Shown one piece after another: positions 26,475-35,856 of a stretch of 64,000 nucleotides of DNA. Position 1 is the stretch's first letter. Every line of letters begins with the position of its first letter. The notes beneath the pieces were generated by a model. That model searched no databases. It was not told the DNA's origin and saw only the letters and a program-made list of their open reading frames with translations. Made by a program: the position numbers and the translations under genes. Source of the stretch: CAKZNE01 sp964485405 (GTDB lineage: Bacteria > Bacteroidota > Bacteroidia > Flavobacteriales > Schleiferiaceae); contig CAZAJG010000008.1 of NCBI GenBank assembly GCA_964485405.1, positions 48,944 to 112,943 of the forward strand. Direction: 5' to 3'.

Positions 26475-28328
26475 TTATTGATTGATCCAGGCTTTTCTGA
26501 TTTTTAATTGCTGCGGTGTGGCATCTTCCATAAGCTGTAAAAAGTGCGGCTCTATAACCGTTCCCATTATGGCTTTGGCTTTGAGCTTTTTCTTCTTAAA
26601 TTTTCCTTTTTTGTCTTCTCTGGCTACAATTACTTTTATGGTTTCTCCTTCTTTGGTGTTGGCCAAAAAGTCTTCAATAACATCAGCTATGGTATTTAGG
26701 TTTACTTCTTTACCGTTAAACTCTACCAACTCATCCCCTACTTGTAAGCCGAGTGCTTTTCCAAAATCGTCCATTTCATCGTTGTTTTCTACTCTAATTC
26801 TTCCGGTTTCAAAATTGTAGCCATATTCAATATTTCCTGTACTTATTTGTGGTACTTCCAGTTCTGCGATGTAAGCAATTCCGGCTGCTCCTAACAGTTT
26901 TTCTAGGTTAAAGAACTCACTACTTTCAAAGTGGAGTGCAAAAAACTCACGCATTTCAGGGTAGGTCATCTCCGTCATTAAATCAAACAGCTCTACATCC
27001 ATAAAAAAGGTGTCTGCTCCATAAGTGGTACCCAACTCTTTCAATACGTCAATTAAGCTCTTTTCGCCATTGGATAGCGTGAGAAGTTTTAAGTCTAACG
27101 CCATTCCGGCAATTGCCCCTTTTTGGTAAAAATTGTAGTACTGATCTTTGAAAAAAGTAAGTGTAAACTCACTTGCCATGGTTAAAGGAACGTTGGCATT
27201 AAAGCCATCATTCGATTCTAACTTGGATCGAATTACGTCTAAAAACTCTTCCGTATCGTAAATGTTACTTTGAATTTGTACCAAATGAGAATTGTATTCG
27301 GTTACTCCTTCATACAACCAAATGTGTTTGGACATGGTAGGGTTGATGAAATCGAAATTAGCAATGTGCTCGGAGTGAATATTAAGGGGAGTTACAATGT
27401 GGAAAAACTCATGAGAGGTAATATCTCTAACTCCGCTGTAAAATTGATCTCCTCCAAACTCGGGCATATAAAGCACAGTAGATGTATGATGCTCTAACGC
27501 GCCATAACTGTTTCCAGCATTTTCAAGCGATACACAGTAAATTAAAACGGTATACTTTTCTACAGGAAGTTCACCTCCCAAATAAACGGCAGCGGCATCC
27601 AGCACATCTGCAATTTGTTTCATGCTTTCTTCTGCAGAAACTGTGTTGGAAGGGCTGTATACAGAAACCATCACTTTAGCACCACCCACCATGCGTGTGG
27701 CTGTATCTGGCTTGCAATACAAAATGGGATTATCGTGAACGATAAAGTAATTGCCTGCTGTAAAAACATCCAGCGTATCGCTCATTTCACCAATTAGGGA
27801 AGTGCTGCCATACAAACCATCTGGCTTTGCTATGTTGAGTTTAAACTCAAAGTTTTTGTAACCATCTATATAACCGATGTATCCAAAGTTGTTCAATAAA
27901 AACACGTCTTCTTCGGTACTGGTTCCTGCAGGTTCAAAAATACCTGTTGGCTCTTCCGCATCGTAGCTATCATCTGCCATATAGCTAATCTTATACAGCT
28001 TCTTAGCGTTATAGATCATCCAACGGTTGATATCGATTTTTCTGGTTTTTAACTCTTCTCCATAACTATCAAAAGCTTTAAAGTCATTTATAAATTGACC
28101 ATAGTTTTCAATATCATAAGTGCCCGGTATAATTTTAGGCATATGAAACTCTGCACTATCTTGATAAATAATAGGAGGAACAATATCTACAGGAATCTTA
28201 TCATCTACCACTCCTCTTAGGTTCATAAACACAGCGTAGGAGTTATCGTGTTGAATAGGTTCAAACTGCGCCTTAACGGAAAGCGCCAAACATAGGTTGA
28301 CAAAAAGAAATAAAGAGAATTTTCTCAT
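26475..28328 (-). CDS. M61 family metallopeptidase with PDZ domain
   Basis: A 617-aa exported aminopeptidase-like protein of the glycyl aminopeptidase family. Signal peptide to about residue 20 (ending VKAQ). An N-terminal beta domain precedes the catalytic domain with HEFFH at 306-310 and the third zinc ligand Glu in WLYEGVTEY. A PDZ-like domain follows (GKALGLQVGDELVEFNGKEV). The tail is Lys-rich (KGKFKKKKLKAK). It is likely periplasmic. It is upstream of, and probably cotranscribed with, the M13 peptidase gene. Length is typical. Confidence 0.92.
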   Translation of the reverse strand: MRKFSLFLFVNLCLALSVKAQFEPIQHDNSYAVFMNLRGVVDDKIPVDIVPPIIYQDSAEFHMPKIIPGTYDIENYGQFINDFKAFDSYGEELKTRKIDINRWMIYNAKKLYKISYMADDSYDAEEPTGIFEPAGTSTEEDVFLLNNFGYIGYIDGYKNFEFKLNIAKPDGLYGSTSLIGEMSDTLDVFTAGNYFIVHDNPILYCKPDTATRMVGGAKVMVSVYSPSNTVSAEESMKQIADVLDAAAVYLGGELPVEKYTVLIYCVSLENAGNSYGALEHHTSTVLYMPEFGGDQFYSGVRDITSHEFFHIVTPLNIHSEHIANFDFINPTMSKHIWLYEGVTEYNSHLVQIQSNIYDTEEFLDVIRSKLESNDGFNANVPLTMASEFTLTFFKDQYYNFYQKGAIAGMALDLKLLTLSNGEKSLIDVLKELGTTYGADTFFMDVELFDLMTEMTYPEMREFFALHFESSEFFNLEKLLGAAGIAYIAELEVPQISTGNIEYGYNFETGRIRVENNDEMDDFGKALGLQVGDELVEFNGKEVNLNTIADVIEDFLANTKEGETIKVIVAREDKKGKFKKKKLKAKAIMGTVIEPHFLQLMEDATPQQLKIRKAWINQ

Positions 28329-28443
28329 GGAGTTTATTTGTATTAAACGGATCCGAAAATATAACGGGCTAATATAAGATTAGGTAGCATATTCTAAAAC
28401 CTACATTAGAGTTATTCAATGCTTTAAGAGATTAAGGAAATAT

Positions 28444-30912
28444 TTATTCATACCTCAAGGTGTTTACAGGCTTGGTTCGTGCAATTTTTACGGAATGGTA
28501 GCTTATAATGATGTAAGCTAAAAGAATGGCTGTAAGTCCTGAGAGTATAAATACCCAGGAGTCTAAATCTGCCTTGTAGGCAAAGTTACCTAGCCAACCA
28601 TTAATGAGTAGGTAAGCCAGTGGTATAGCTAAGATTACGGAAACAATAATGAGCATAAGCATATCTCGTAAAATGAGGCGCACCATCTGTCTTAAATCTG
28701 CTCCTAACACTTTTCTAATGCCTACTTCTTTTGTTTTTAAGCTGGTGGTAAAAGAGGCTAATCCGGTTAATCCTAAAAAGGAGATAAAAATAGCGAGGTA
28801 GGTTAAAAAAAGGATTAATCTGCTCTGCCTCTGCTCTTCTTCATAGAGCTTTAAAAGGTCTTTATTTAAAAAGGTAAACTGAAAGGGGATATCTGCTTTT
28901 GCCTTTTTTAGCTTTCCCTCAATCTCATCTATGATACTTAAAGGTTTAGGGCTACGGGCTTTTGTAAATATCTTTTCAATACTGTTTAATGCTCCTAAAA
29001 GGTTTTCACTATCTACACGTACATGCAAGTATCCTTTGTTTTCTTCCTGTAAAGTGATCACCACTGGTACAATATCTTCATGTAGGGAATGGGCATTAAA
29101 ATCTCTCACTACTCCTATTACTCTACCGCTATAATCCTCTTCTCTACCCGGAGCTATTATATCAATTCGCTTGCCTAAAACACTGGTATCGCATTCAATT
29201 AAGGCGGCTGCTTTTTCATTTAAGATGATTGGGTATTCGGGCTTATCCAGGTCTTCCGTTTTAAAAGTACCTCCCTCCAACAATTCAATTTCCATTGTTT
29301 TGAAGTAATCCGTACCCACCATCATAAAATCCACTACCTCTTGTCGCTCCTTACCTTCATCGCCTTCTAAACGCACCAGGGTTCGAGCCATGCTTTTACC
29401 GGGTATAGCACTGGCCATGCTACTGGCTTTTACATACCTGCTTTGCGCTAAATCTTTTCTAATTTCTGGGATCTGCTTAATGGTAACCGTATCTTGAAGT
29501 GGGATCAATACAATATCTTCTTTGTTGAATCCTAAATCTTTATTCTTTACAAATTCCATTTGCTGGTACATCAGTAGTGCGGTAATAACCACCGCTACGG
29601 AAATGGTGAATTGAAAACCCACCAAAGCTTTACGCATACCTAAGCCGCGATCTTGTTTTACCAAGCCTCTTTTTACAGCCGCTATAGCTGGCACGCGGCT
29701 TAAATATACTGCTGGGTAAGACCCACTGAGGAGCGCTAGTGTTAGAGTGAGTAAGGGTAAAAACCAAACTAAATCTGGATATTCTATAAAGTTTAGGGAT
29801 AAGTCTTTTCCTATAATTTGGTTTAAACTGGTGAGCTCTAAAACCAGCTCTACCATTACCAGACCAATACAAAGAGCCAAGCCACTGAGTAGTATTGATT
29901 CGGCCAATATTTGAAAAATAATCTCTTTTCTACCGGAGCCTAATACTTTTTGCATTCCGGTTTCTTTCACTCTTTTTAAACTTCTAATAGTGGCCATATT
30001 CACATAATTGATACAGGCCAGCATCAATATTAAAACACCAATAGCCCCAAAAGTATAGAGGTAACCTTTGCTACCCGATGGACGATCGAATTGCAAACCC
30101 GATGTGTCAAAGTGAACTTCTTTTAACGGAATAATATCTACATCGTAACTGGCCACAAAGTCGGTGGCGTTTGCCAACATATACTTTTCATAAAATTGGT
30201 CAAACCGGCTCAATAGCAATTCGGGCTCATAGCGTTTATCAAAACGTAAAAAGGTGAATGCATCAATACGCCATAGGCTGTTGAGCATTTCTTCTGGTGT
30301 TCTCTTTTTATAAAAAGAAGAGATGAGTGCGGTAAATTTATGGTGTGTATTTGCGGGTAAATCCGCTATTAAACCGGTAACCGTATAATCGTAGTTGTTG
30401 GTACTGATTATTTGACCTACCGGATTCTCTTCTCCAAAATACTTTTTGGCAAAGCTTTCTGTAATTACAATAGATTGTGGTTTAGATAAGGCTCCTCTAG
30501 CATCACCCGCCAAAAATGGAAATTCAAATACTTTAAAAAAGTTGCTATCTGCCAACCCAATTCCATCGTCACCCAATTTTATTAGCTCCCGCTTAAACAG
30601 CACATTTTCATCAATATGCATAATTCGGGTAGAAGCATCAATAAATTCGTATTCAGATTCTAATAAAGGGGCTAATCCATGCCCTGCTCCAGCATAACTC
30701 TCCTCTCGGTTGTTTACTGTAAAGGTGGAGCTAACCCGGTAAATTTCGTTCTGATTTGGAATGTGTTTGTCGTAAGTAAGCTCGCTCTGCAAGTACATGA
30801 AAATGATTAGGCTTACGCCTAAACCTAATGCCAAGCCCAATATGTTAAGTAAGGAATATACTTTATTACGCATCAGCGCCCGTAGCGCAAATTTGAACCT
30901 AAACTTAAGCAT
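28444..30912 (-). CDS. ABC transporter permease, MacB/FtsX type
   Basis: An 822-aa permease with two FtsX halves. Each half has MacB-like periplasmic (PCD) domains: helix at about 20-42, a long extracytoplasmic part, a bundle of three helices (about 285-430), a second extracytoplasmic part and a C-terminal bundle of three helices ending AYIIISYHSVKIARTKPVNTLRYE. The conserved cytoplasmic coupling stretch KEVGIRKVLGA (about 730-740) and its first-half counterpart KETGMQKVLGSGRKEI are present. Such mechanotransmission exporters move lipoproteins, peptides or drugs, or signal without transport. Its gene overlaps the ATPase gene by eight bases. No periplasmic adaptor or TolC is nearby in the window. 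Confidence 0.92.
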   Translation of the reverse strand: MLKFRFKFALRALMRNKVYSLLNILGLALGLGVSLIIFMYLQSELTYDKHIPNQNEIYRVSSTFTVNNREESYAGAGHGLAPLLESEYEFIDASTRIMHIDENVLFKRELIKLGDDGIGLADSNFFKVFEFPFLAGDARGALSKPQSIVITESFAKKYFGEENPVGQIISTNNYDYTVTGLIADLPANTHHKFTALISSFYKKRTPEEMLNSLWRIDAFTFLRFDKRYEPELLLSRFDQFYEKYMLANATDFVASYDVDIIPLKEVHFDTSGLQFDRPSGSKGYLYTFGAIGVLILMLACINYVNMATIRSLKRVKETGMQKVLGSGRKEIIFQILAESILLSGLALCIGLVMVELVLELTSLNQIIGKDLSLNFIEYPDLVWFLPLLTLTLALLSGSYPAVYLSRVPAIAAVKRGLVKQDRGLGMRKALVGFQFTISVAVVITALLMYQQMEFVKNKDLGFNKEDIVLIPLQDTVTIKQIPEIRKDLAQSRYVKASSMASAIPGKSMARTLVRLEGDEGKERQEVVDFMMVGTDYFKTMEIELLEGGTFKTEDLDKPEYPIILNEKAAALIECDTSVLGKRIDIIAPGREEDYSGRVIGVVRDFNAHSLHEDIVPVVITLQEENKGYLHVRVDSENLLGALNSIEKIFTKARSPKPLSIIDEIEGKLKKAKADIPFQFTFLNKDLLKLYEEEQRQSRLILFLTYLAIFISFLGLTGLASFTTSLKTKEVGIRKVLGADLRQMVRLILRDMLMLIIVSVILAIPLAYLLINGWLGNFAYKADLDSWVFILSGLTAILLAYIIISYHSVKIARTKPVNTLRYE

Positions 30913-31588
30913 GAATGAGCTTCTTTTCGGATACGATTTGTCCGTCCAAGAGTTTTACAATACGGTTGGTATAGGCTGCATCGTTCATGGAGTGTGTAAC
31001 CATAATAATGGTACTCCCTTTATCATTGAGTCGGCTAAGCATCTCCATGATCTCATTCCCATGCTGCGAATCAAGATTACCGGTGGGTTCGTCTGCTAAA
31101 ATCAGTTTTGGTTCTGTAACAATTGCTCTACCTACAGCAACTCTTTGTTGTTGCCCGCCTGAAAGCTCAAAAGGATAATGTTTGCTTCTATGTCCTAAAC
31201 CGATCTGTTCTAAAATCTGCTCCACCTTTTGCTTACGTGCCGTAGCGCTGTAGCCTAAATACACCAGCGGCAGTTCTATGTTTTCAAAAACGGTAAGTTC
31301 TTCTAGGAGGTTAAAATTTTGAAAGATGAAACCGATATTGGCTTTTCGCATCTTTACTTTCTTTTTTTCTGAGAGCACTTTTACATCTACATCATCTAAG
31401 ATATACAGACCGCTATCAAAGCTATCCAGTAAACCGATGATGTTGAGCAGCGTTGTTTTTCCGCAACCAGATGGCCCCATAATAGAGACAAATTCTCCTT
31501 TTTCAACATTAAAATTCACTTCTGCAACCGCTTTGGTTTCTACAGAATTGGATTTGTAAACTTTTGTTATATGATGAAGATGAATCAT
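30905..31588 (-). CDS. ABC transporter ATP-binding protein, LolD/MacB type
   Basis: A 227-aa ATPase partner of the MacB-type permease. Walker A GPSGCGKT (38-45), Q loop FIFQNFNLL (88-96), signature LSGGQQQR (142-149), Walker B LILADEP (162-168) and the switch His in MVTHS. Length and the SVETKAVAEVNF opening are typical of the lipoprotein-export and macrolide-export class. It is the first gene of a two-gene operon; its upstream region is the complex 759-base intergenic stretch shared with a divergent NtrC-type regulator. Confidence 0.94.
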   Translation of the reverse strand: MIHLHHITKVYKSNSVETKAVAEVNFNVEKGEFVSIMGPSGCGKTTLLNIIGLLDSFDSGLYILDDVDVKVLSEKKKVKMRKANIGFIFQNFNLLEELTVFENIELPLVYLGYSATARKQKVEQILEQIGLGHRSKHYPFELSGGQQQRVAVGRAIVTEPKLILADEPTGNLDSQHGNEIMEMLSRLNDKGSTIIMVTHSMNDAAYTNRIVKLLDGQIVSEKKLIHA

Positions 31589-32347
31589 ATGGGTATTATC
31601 TCACTTTATGACAAGCAAAAGCCCTCTGCCAATTTTTGAACGTATCACACAAATTTACCTAAAGGTAAAAAAGAACTCGGCAACGAGGGCTTATTATTAA
31701 TTATAAGAATAGGATCCAAGGGAGAATAAAAAAAATCCCGGAAGATAGTTAGTTGGAGGATAACCGATTAACCCTAAAATTCTGCTACTTGAACTTGAAA
31801 TTAAACAACCAATTTTACCCAACCTTCTACCCAAAAAGTATGAAGAAAGAACAGCGCTGATTCACAGCTTATCCGGGATTCTTTACAAGGACGCACTTGA
31901 GTGCATCCTCACCTTGTGTACTGTAGTGTTACAATGCTCTGTAACGTATATTTTAATCTAGTAACTTTCGTTTCACTCAGCGCTTCATTCTTCATTTTTA
32001 TCCTTTACGCTCACTGTGATTTTGGCTAACTCGCCTTCCGCTAGGTTTTATCCTGCGGAGGCCAGTGCCGTTGTAAGAGCAAAAAAACTGATCTTACATT
32101 CATTGTTTGGTTTCGTTTTATGCTTTAGTCTTCGTTTCGTGCCAAGTATAAGGCAATTGGTATTCCTTGTTTTTAAATACCTGACTATCATTTACTTAAC
32201 TTTTCACACCTTAAAACGAGTGTTCAGTTTCGAACACATTCTTGTTCAGTTTCGAACAATATGTATACTTTTCCTCACAAATAAGAGAACCTATTTTTTT
32301 TCTCTATTCCCTAAATTCCATTTTAAAAGCCGCACAAATACGCATTC
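31589..32347. promoter_or_regulatory. 759-base divergent regulatory region with several dyads
   Basis: It contains no convincing gene. Visible elements: hairpin GGA-c-GCACT/AGTGC-a-TCC at 31889-31908; a 6-6-6 dyad GTTACA/TGTAAC at 31928-31945; a larger fold at 32012-32067 in which CCTTCCGC-t-AGG pairs with CCT-GCGGAGG (TTTTAT loop), closed by CACTG/CAGTG; and tandem palindromes at 32221-32258. It separates the ABC export operon from the NtrC-type regulator. Confidence 0.6.
32221..32258. promoter_or_regulatory. Two identical tandem 16-bp palindromes
   Basis: TGTTCAGTTTCGAACA occurs at 32221-32236 and again at 32243-32258, each a dyad TGTTC-N6-GAACA. The centres are 22 bases apart, about two helical turns, ending 89 bases before the regulator start codon. 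This is the form expected of a binding site for two dimers of a helix-turn-helix regulator. Confidence 0.6.
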
Positions 32348-33694
32348 ATGAAAACGAGCCACACCATTCTTATTGTTGATGATGACGAGGATGTACTAAC
32401 CTCAGCACGGCTTTTATTAAAACAACACTACTCAAAGGTTTACACTTGTGATGACCCCAAACAGTTAAATCAAGCTTTATCCAAATGGCAACCCGATTTG
32501 GTATTGCTCGACATGAATTTTACTCGTGGGCTAAACGATGGACGAGAAGGTTTGTACTGGCTAAACCGCATTAAGGAAGTAAGTGTGGAAACACAGGTTA
32601 TTTTGATGACCGCCTATGGTGAAGTGGAACTGGCGGTTGAGGCTATAAAAAAGGGAGCTTTTGATTTTGTTTTAAAACCTTGGACCAACGAAAAACTTCT
32701 GGCTACGGCTTCCAATGCCTTAAAACTAGGTAGGGAACAAAAAAAGGTAGAACAGCTAAAACATACTAAAACTAATCTGGAGGAAAAGATTGGTTTAAAG
32801 GATGAGGATTTAGTAAGCCGATCCGCAGCTATGCGTGCCGTAATGGAAACAATAGGCAAGGTAAGCGCTACAGATGCCAACATTATTCTCTTAGGTGAAA
32901 ATGGAACGGGTAAAAGCGTTTTGGCTATGACCATACATCGTCTATCCAACAGAAACAACAATCCTTTTATTACGGTGGATTTAGGGGCTTTAAATGAGAA
33001 CCTTTTTGAAAGCGAGCTCTTCGGGCATAAAAAAGGCGCATTTACGGATGCTCATTTGGATAAACCAGGACGGTTTGAGGTAGCGGATGAAGGAACCATA
33101 TTTTTAGATGAAATTGGAAACCTCAGTCCTTCCCTACAGGCTAAAATGCTTACCACCATTCAAAACCGCAGGGTTACTCGACTTGGAGAAAATCGAGAAA
33201 GAAATATTGATGTGCGATTGGTTTCAGCAACCAATATGCCTATCCATCAAATGGNNNNNNNNNNTTTGCTTTACCGAATCAATACGGTAGAAATTGAAGT
33301 ACCGGCACTCAGAAATCGCCAAGAGGATATACCCATTTTGGCAAATCGCTTTTTAAAGCGTTTTTCAAGAAAATACCATAGAGAGAATATGGTGCTTACC
33401 GAAGAAGCTTTGGACCGCTTGTGCGATTACCATTGGCCTGGAAACATAAGGGAGTTGGAACACGCTATTGAAAGGGCCGTGATAATGAGTGATGAAAATG
33501 AGATTAAAAACTTCGGCTTACAACTCTCTCAAAATAATGGTTCTCAACCCAGTGGATTAAATTTGGAGGAGATGGAAAAGCACCTTATTAATAAGGCATT
33601 AGAAAAATATAGAGGCAACATATCAAGAGCCGCGCAAGAGTTAGGACTCACTCGTGCGGCCTTGTATAGAAGAATGGAAAAACATGATCTTTGA
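32348..33694 (+). CDS. NtrC-family sigma-54-dependent response regulator
   Basis: A regulator of about 450 residues with three domains: receiver (phospho-acceptor Asp55 in LVLLDMNF, Lys110), AAA+ domain (Walker A GENGTGKS at 183-190, GAFTDA loop at 230-235, Walker B TIFLDEIG) and a Fis-type helix-turn-helix near the C-terminus (NISRAAQELGLTRAALYRR). The sigma-54 contact loop reads GAFTDA instead of GAFTGA. A run of ten N at 33255-33264 interrupts the AAA+ domain between HQM and LLYR; family members have about ten residues there, so the true gap is longer than ten bases. The gene overlaps the kinase gene by 11 bases. Confidence 0.9.
   Translation: MKTSHTILIVDDDEDVLTSARLLLKQHYSKVYTCDDPKQLNQALSKWQPDLVLLDMNFTRGLNDGREGLYWLNRIKEVSVETQVILMTAYGEVELAVEAIKKGAFDFVLKPWTNEKLLATASNALKLGREQKKVEQLKHTKTNLEEKIGLKDEDLVSRSAAMRAVMETIGKVSATDANIILLGENGTGKSVLAMTIHRLSNRNNNPFITVDLGALNENLFESELFGHKKGAFTDAHLDKPGRFEVADEGTIFLDEIGNLSPSLQAKMLTTIQNRRVTRLGENRERNIDVRLVSATNMPIHQMXXXXLLYRINTVEIEVPALRNRQEDIPILANRFLKRFSRKYHRENMVLTEEALDRLCDYHWPGNIRELEHAIERAVIMSDENEIKNFGLQLSQNNGSQPSGLNLEEMEKHLINKALEKYRGNISRAAQELGLTRAALYRRMEKHDL
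33255..33264. other. Assembly gap (10 N) inside the NtrC-type gene
   Basis: Ten unknown bases. The reading frame is preserved across it only by the arbitrary gap length. By comparison with the family, roughly 25-30 bases are probably missing. Confidence 0.95.
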
Positions 33695-35030
33695 TAGATT
33701 TTCAACGGGTGCGATAATCCGTATTTTATTGATTTTAGGAAACATTTTCTTGTTTTCCTTTTTGTGGTTTAACTACGATAACTTGGTTTTCGTGTTTATT
33801 CTTCAATTCTTCATTTTAGCTGCTCAAACGTGGGAGTTTATTCGCTTTAGCAATCATACCAACCGGGAGCTAAATAAATTTTTAGAAGCGCTTAAGCACC
33901 ATGATTATTCGGTGACTTTTGGCGGCTCGGGGCTTGGAAAGAGCTTTGATCATCTCACGGAAAACTTCACCGTTCTTATTGATCGTTTAAAGGACAATAG
34001 AGCTCATCAACATGGACATTCTGAGTTATTAAACTTGGTGCTCGAAAGTGTGAAAATTGGCGTAATTGTAGTTGAAAAGGATGGAGAGGTCGTATTGATG
34101 AATCCTCCCGCGCAACACATGTTAGAAGTTCCTCAGTTTCATCATTGGGAGATGTTCCAGAAAAAGAAGCCTGAGTTTGCTGAACAATTAGGAAAATTTG
34201 ATTTTGAAGGCCGAAAATTAATCAGCATTGACGCTCAGGATTTTTACCTCGACCTAGATCACATCACTTTAATGGGTCAAGTGTATCACATTGTTTCCTT
34301 TTCGGATTTAAAAAATGAGATTGAGCAAAAAGAGATCGAAGCCTGGCATAAGTTGATTGTTATTTTAGCCCATGAGGTGATGAATTCCATTACGCCAATT
34401 AGCTCTCTTTCGGAAACTATACAGCACATGCTCACCGATGAAAAGGGCAACACTTTACCAAAAGAGGAGGTTACAGAGGAAAAGATAGAGGATATACTCG
34501 AAGCGCTAAAGACTATTGTGCGGAGAAGCCGTGGGATGCTGAGTTTTGTACAGGAATATCGGAAACTTACCAAGCTGCCTGCTCCAAATCTTGAAATTTT
34601 TAATATTAAAAACTTTCTGGAAGAGGTGGTTCAGCTCATGCAACCCGAAGCAGCCGGCAAAAATATAGAGATAAAAATTGATGTGGTACAGCCTAAGCTT
34701 GCACTTAAAGCAGATCGGAAAATGATAGAGCAGGTTTTAATCAACCTGGTTGGAAATAGCATCTATGCGTTAGAGAAAACAGCCAATCCTACTATTCACA
34801 TAAAAGCGAAGCTAACAGAAACCCATACTATTATTGATGTGGAAGACAACGGCAAAGGAATAAAAGAGGAAATCATTTCCTCCATATTCATCCCCTTCTT
34901 CTCCACTCGCAAAAATGGATCAGGAATTGGGCTCACTTTGAGTAAAAATATCATGAAGCTCCACCAAGGGAATATTACGGTGCAATCTACTGAAGGAAAA
35001 GGCACTAACTTCCGATTATCCTTCAGGTAA
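33684..35030 (+). CDS. Sensor histidine kinase, NtrY-like
   Basis: A 448-aa kinase. Two membrane helices lie near the start (about 10-24 and 30-46, with almost no periplasmic loop). A PAS-like domain (SVKIGVIVVEKDGEVVLMN) follows, then the dimerisation helix with the phospho-acceptor His in LAHEVMNSITPISSL, and a HATPase_c domain with LINLVGNSIYAL, VEDNGKGI and GSGIGLTLSKNIM. The start is set at ATG 33684, which overlaps the NtrC-type gene by 11 bases; the longer GTG start at 33654 would only translate the regulator's end. It should phosphorylate the regulator encoded immediately upstream. Confidence 0.9.
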   Translation: MIFDRFSTGAIIRILLILGNIFLFSFLWFNYDNLVFVFILQFFILAAQTWEFIRFSNHTNRELNKFLEALKHHDYSVTFGGSGLGKSFDHLTENFTVLIDRLKDNRAHQHGHSELLNLVLESVKIGVIVVEKDGEVVLMNPPAQHMLEVPQFHHWEMFQKKKPEFAEQLGKFDFEGRKLISIDAQDFYLDLDHITLMGQVYHIVSFSDLKNEIEQKEIEAWHKLIVILAHEVMNSITPISSLSETIQHMLTDEKGNTLPKEEVTEEKIEDILEALKTIVRRSRGMLSFVQEYRKLTKLPAPNLEIFNIKNFLEEVVQLMQPEAAGKNIEIKIDVVQPKLALKADRKMIEQVLINLVGNSIYALEKTANPTIHIKAKLTETHTIIDVEDNGKGIKEEIISSIFIPFFSTRKNGSGIGLTLSKNIMKLHQGNITVQSTEGKGTNFRLSFR

Positions 35031-35079
35031 TTATACCAATTAACCAATTTTTGCGTTAATCTGGCTTAAACCAAAAGCC

Positions 35080-35856
35080 ATGAAAAACCTCCTATCTCTA
35101 GTACTTATCGCATTCATCAGCCTTAGTTTTACGCCTGGCGGGAAAAATTCTTCGATAAAAAACTTTGTTTACACTTACCCCAATTTGCACGTTGCTCAGT
35201 TTGAAACGACCAACAAGGAGTACAAAGAGTTTTTAGCTCATTTAGAAAAAACAGGCTCTAATAAAATTGAGAAGTATCAACCCAAAAGCTCTATGTGGAC
35301 GTCTTATTTTAAGGCATTTGCAGAGAACTACTTTGATCACCCTGCTTACGATCGTTATCCTGTTGTAAACCTTTCTTTTGAATCCATTCAAGCTTATTGC
35401 CAATGGAAAACAGATCAATACAATTAAGATCCAAAGCGTAAGTTTCATAAAGTCGTTTTTCGTTTGCCCACCGAAAAAGAATGGAAAAAATTCTCAAACC
35501 CTATTCCAGGAAACAACCTTCCTTGGATTGGTCAAAGTCCGTTTAGAGAAGATAAAAAAGGTAAGCTAACTGCTATGGCTAATGTAAAGGTATTCGACTA
35601 TGTTGACGAAGTGTATAACTTCACTTTTGATGGCGGTTGGGTAGGCGTAGTTGGCGGAAAATATGAAGCCAATCGTTTGGGTTTATATGATGTTATAGGC
35701 AATGTGGCCGAAGTAACTTCAGATAAAATCATTAAAGGTGGAAGCTGGAATAATACCATTGAAGAATGCGGCATTAACCTACACCAAGATTTTGATATCC
35801 AAAGCCCATATGTTGGATTTAGAGTATTGATGGAAGTATTGGAAAAAGAGGGATAA
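35080..35856 (+). pseudogene. SUMF1/formylglycine-generating enzyme-like exported protein, one in-frame stop
   Basis: One frame of 258 codons from ATG 35080 to 35856, interrupted only by a TAA at 35425-35427. The first part has a signal peptide (about residues 1-18) and the SUMF1-type N-terminal pattern VAQFETTNKEYKEFL, then VNLSFESIQAYCQWK. After the stop the same frame continues DPKRKFHKVVFRLPTEKEW, GLYDVIGNVAEV, KGGSWNN and YVGFRVL, which are core motifs of the fold. The downstream part alone would lack the signal and half the domain. So it is either a very recent pseudogene or a base error. It abuts the convergent korB stop with no gap. Confidence 0.75.

Noticed and set aside
31615..31632. 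Sigma-54-like promoter on the minus strand (TTGGCA then TTTTGC) before the ABC operon
   Set aside because: GG and GC are separated by 12 bases instead of the strictly required 10.
32138..32146. Perfect sigma-54 -24 element CTTGGCACG on the minus strand
   Set aside because: No GC follows at the -12 position, and it is about 550 bases from the ABC start.
32016..32351. 111-aa plus-strand frame upstream of the NtrC-type gene
   Set aside because: It covers the structured region and the tandem palindromes, starts inside a hairpin, and has a Phe/Leu-rich composition expected from AT-rich non-coding DNA.
35464..35856. A stand-alone 130-aa gene
   Set aside because: It is the second half of the SUMF1-like frame, beginning inside a motif, with no signal peptide of its own.
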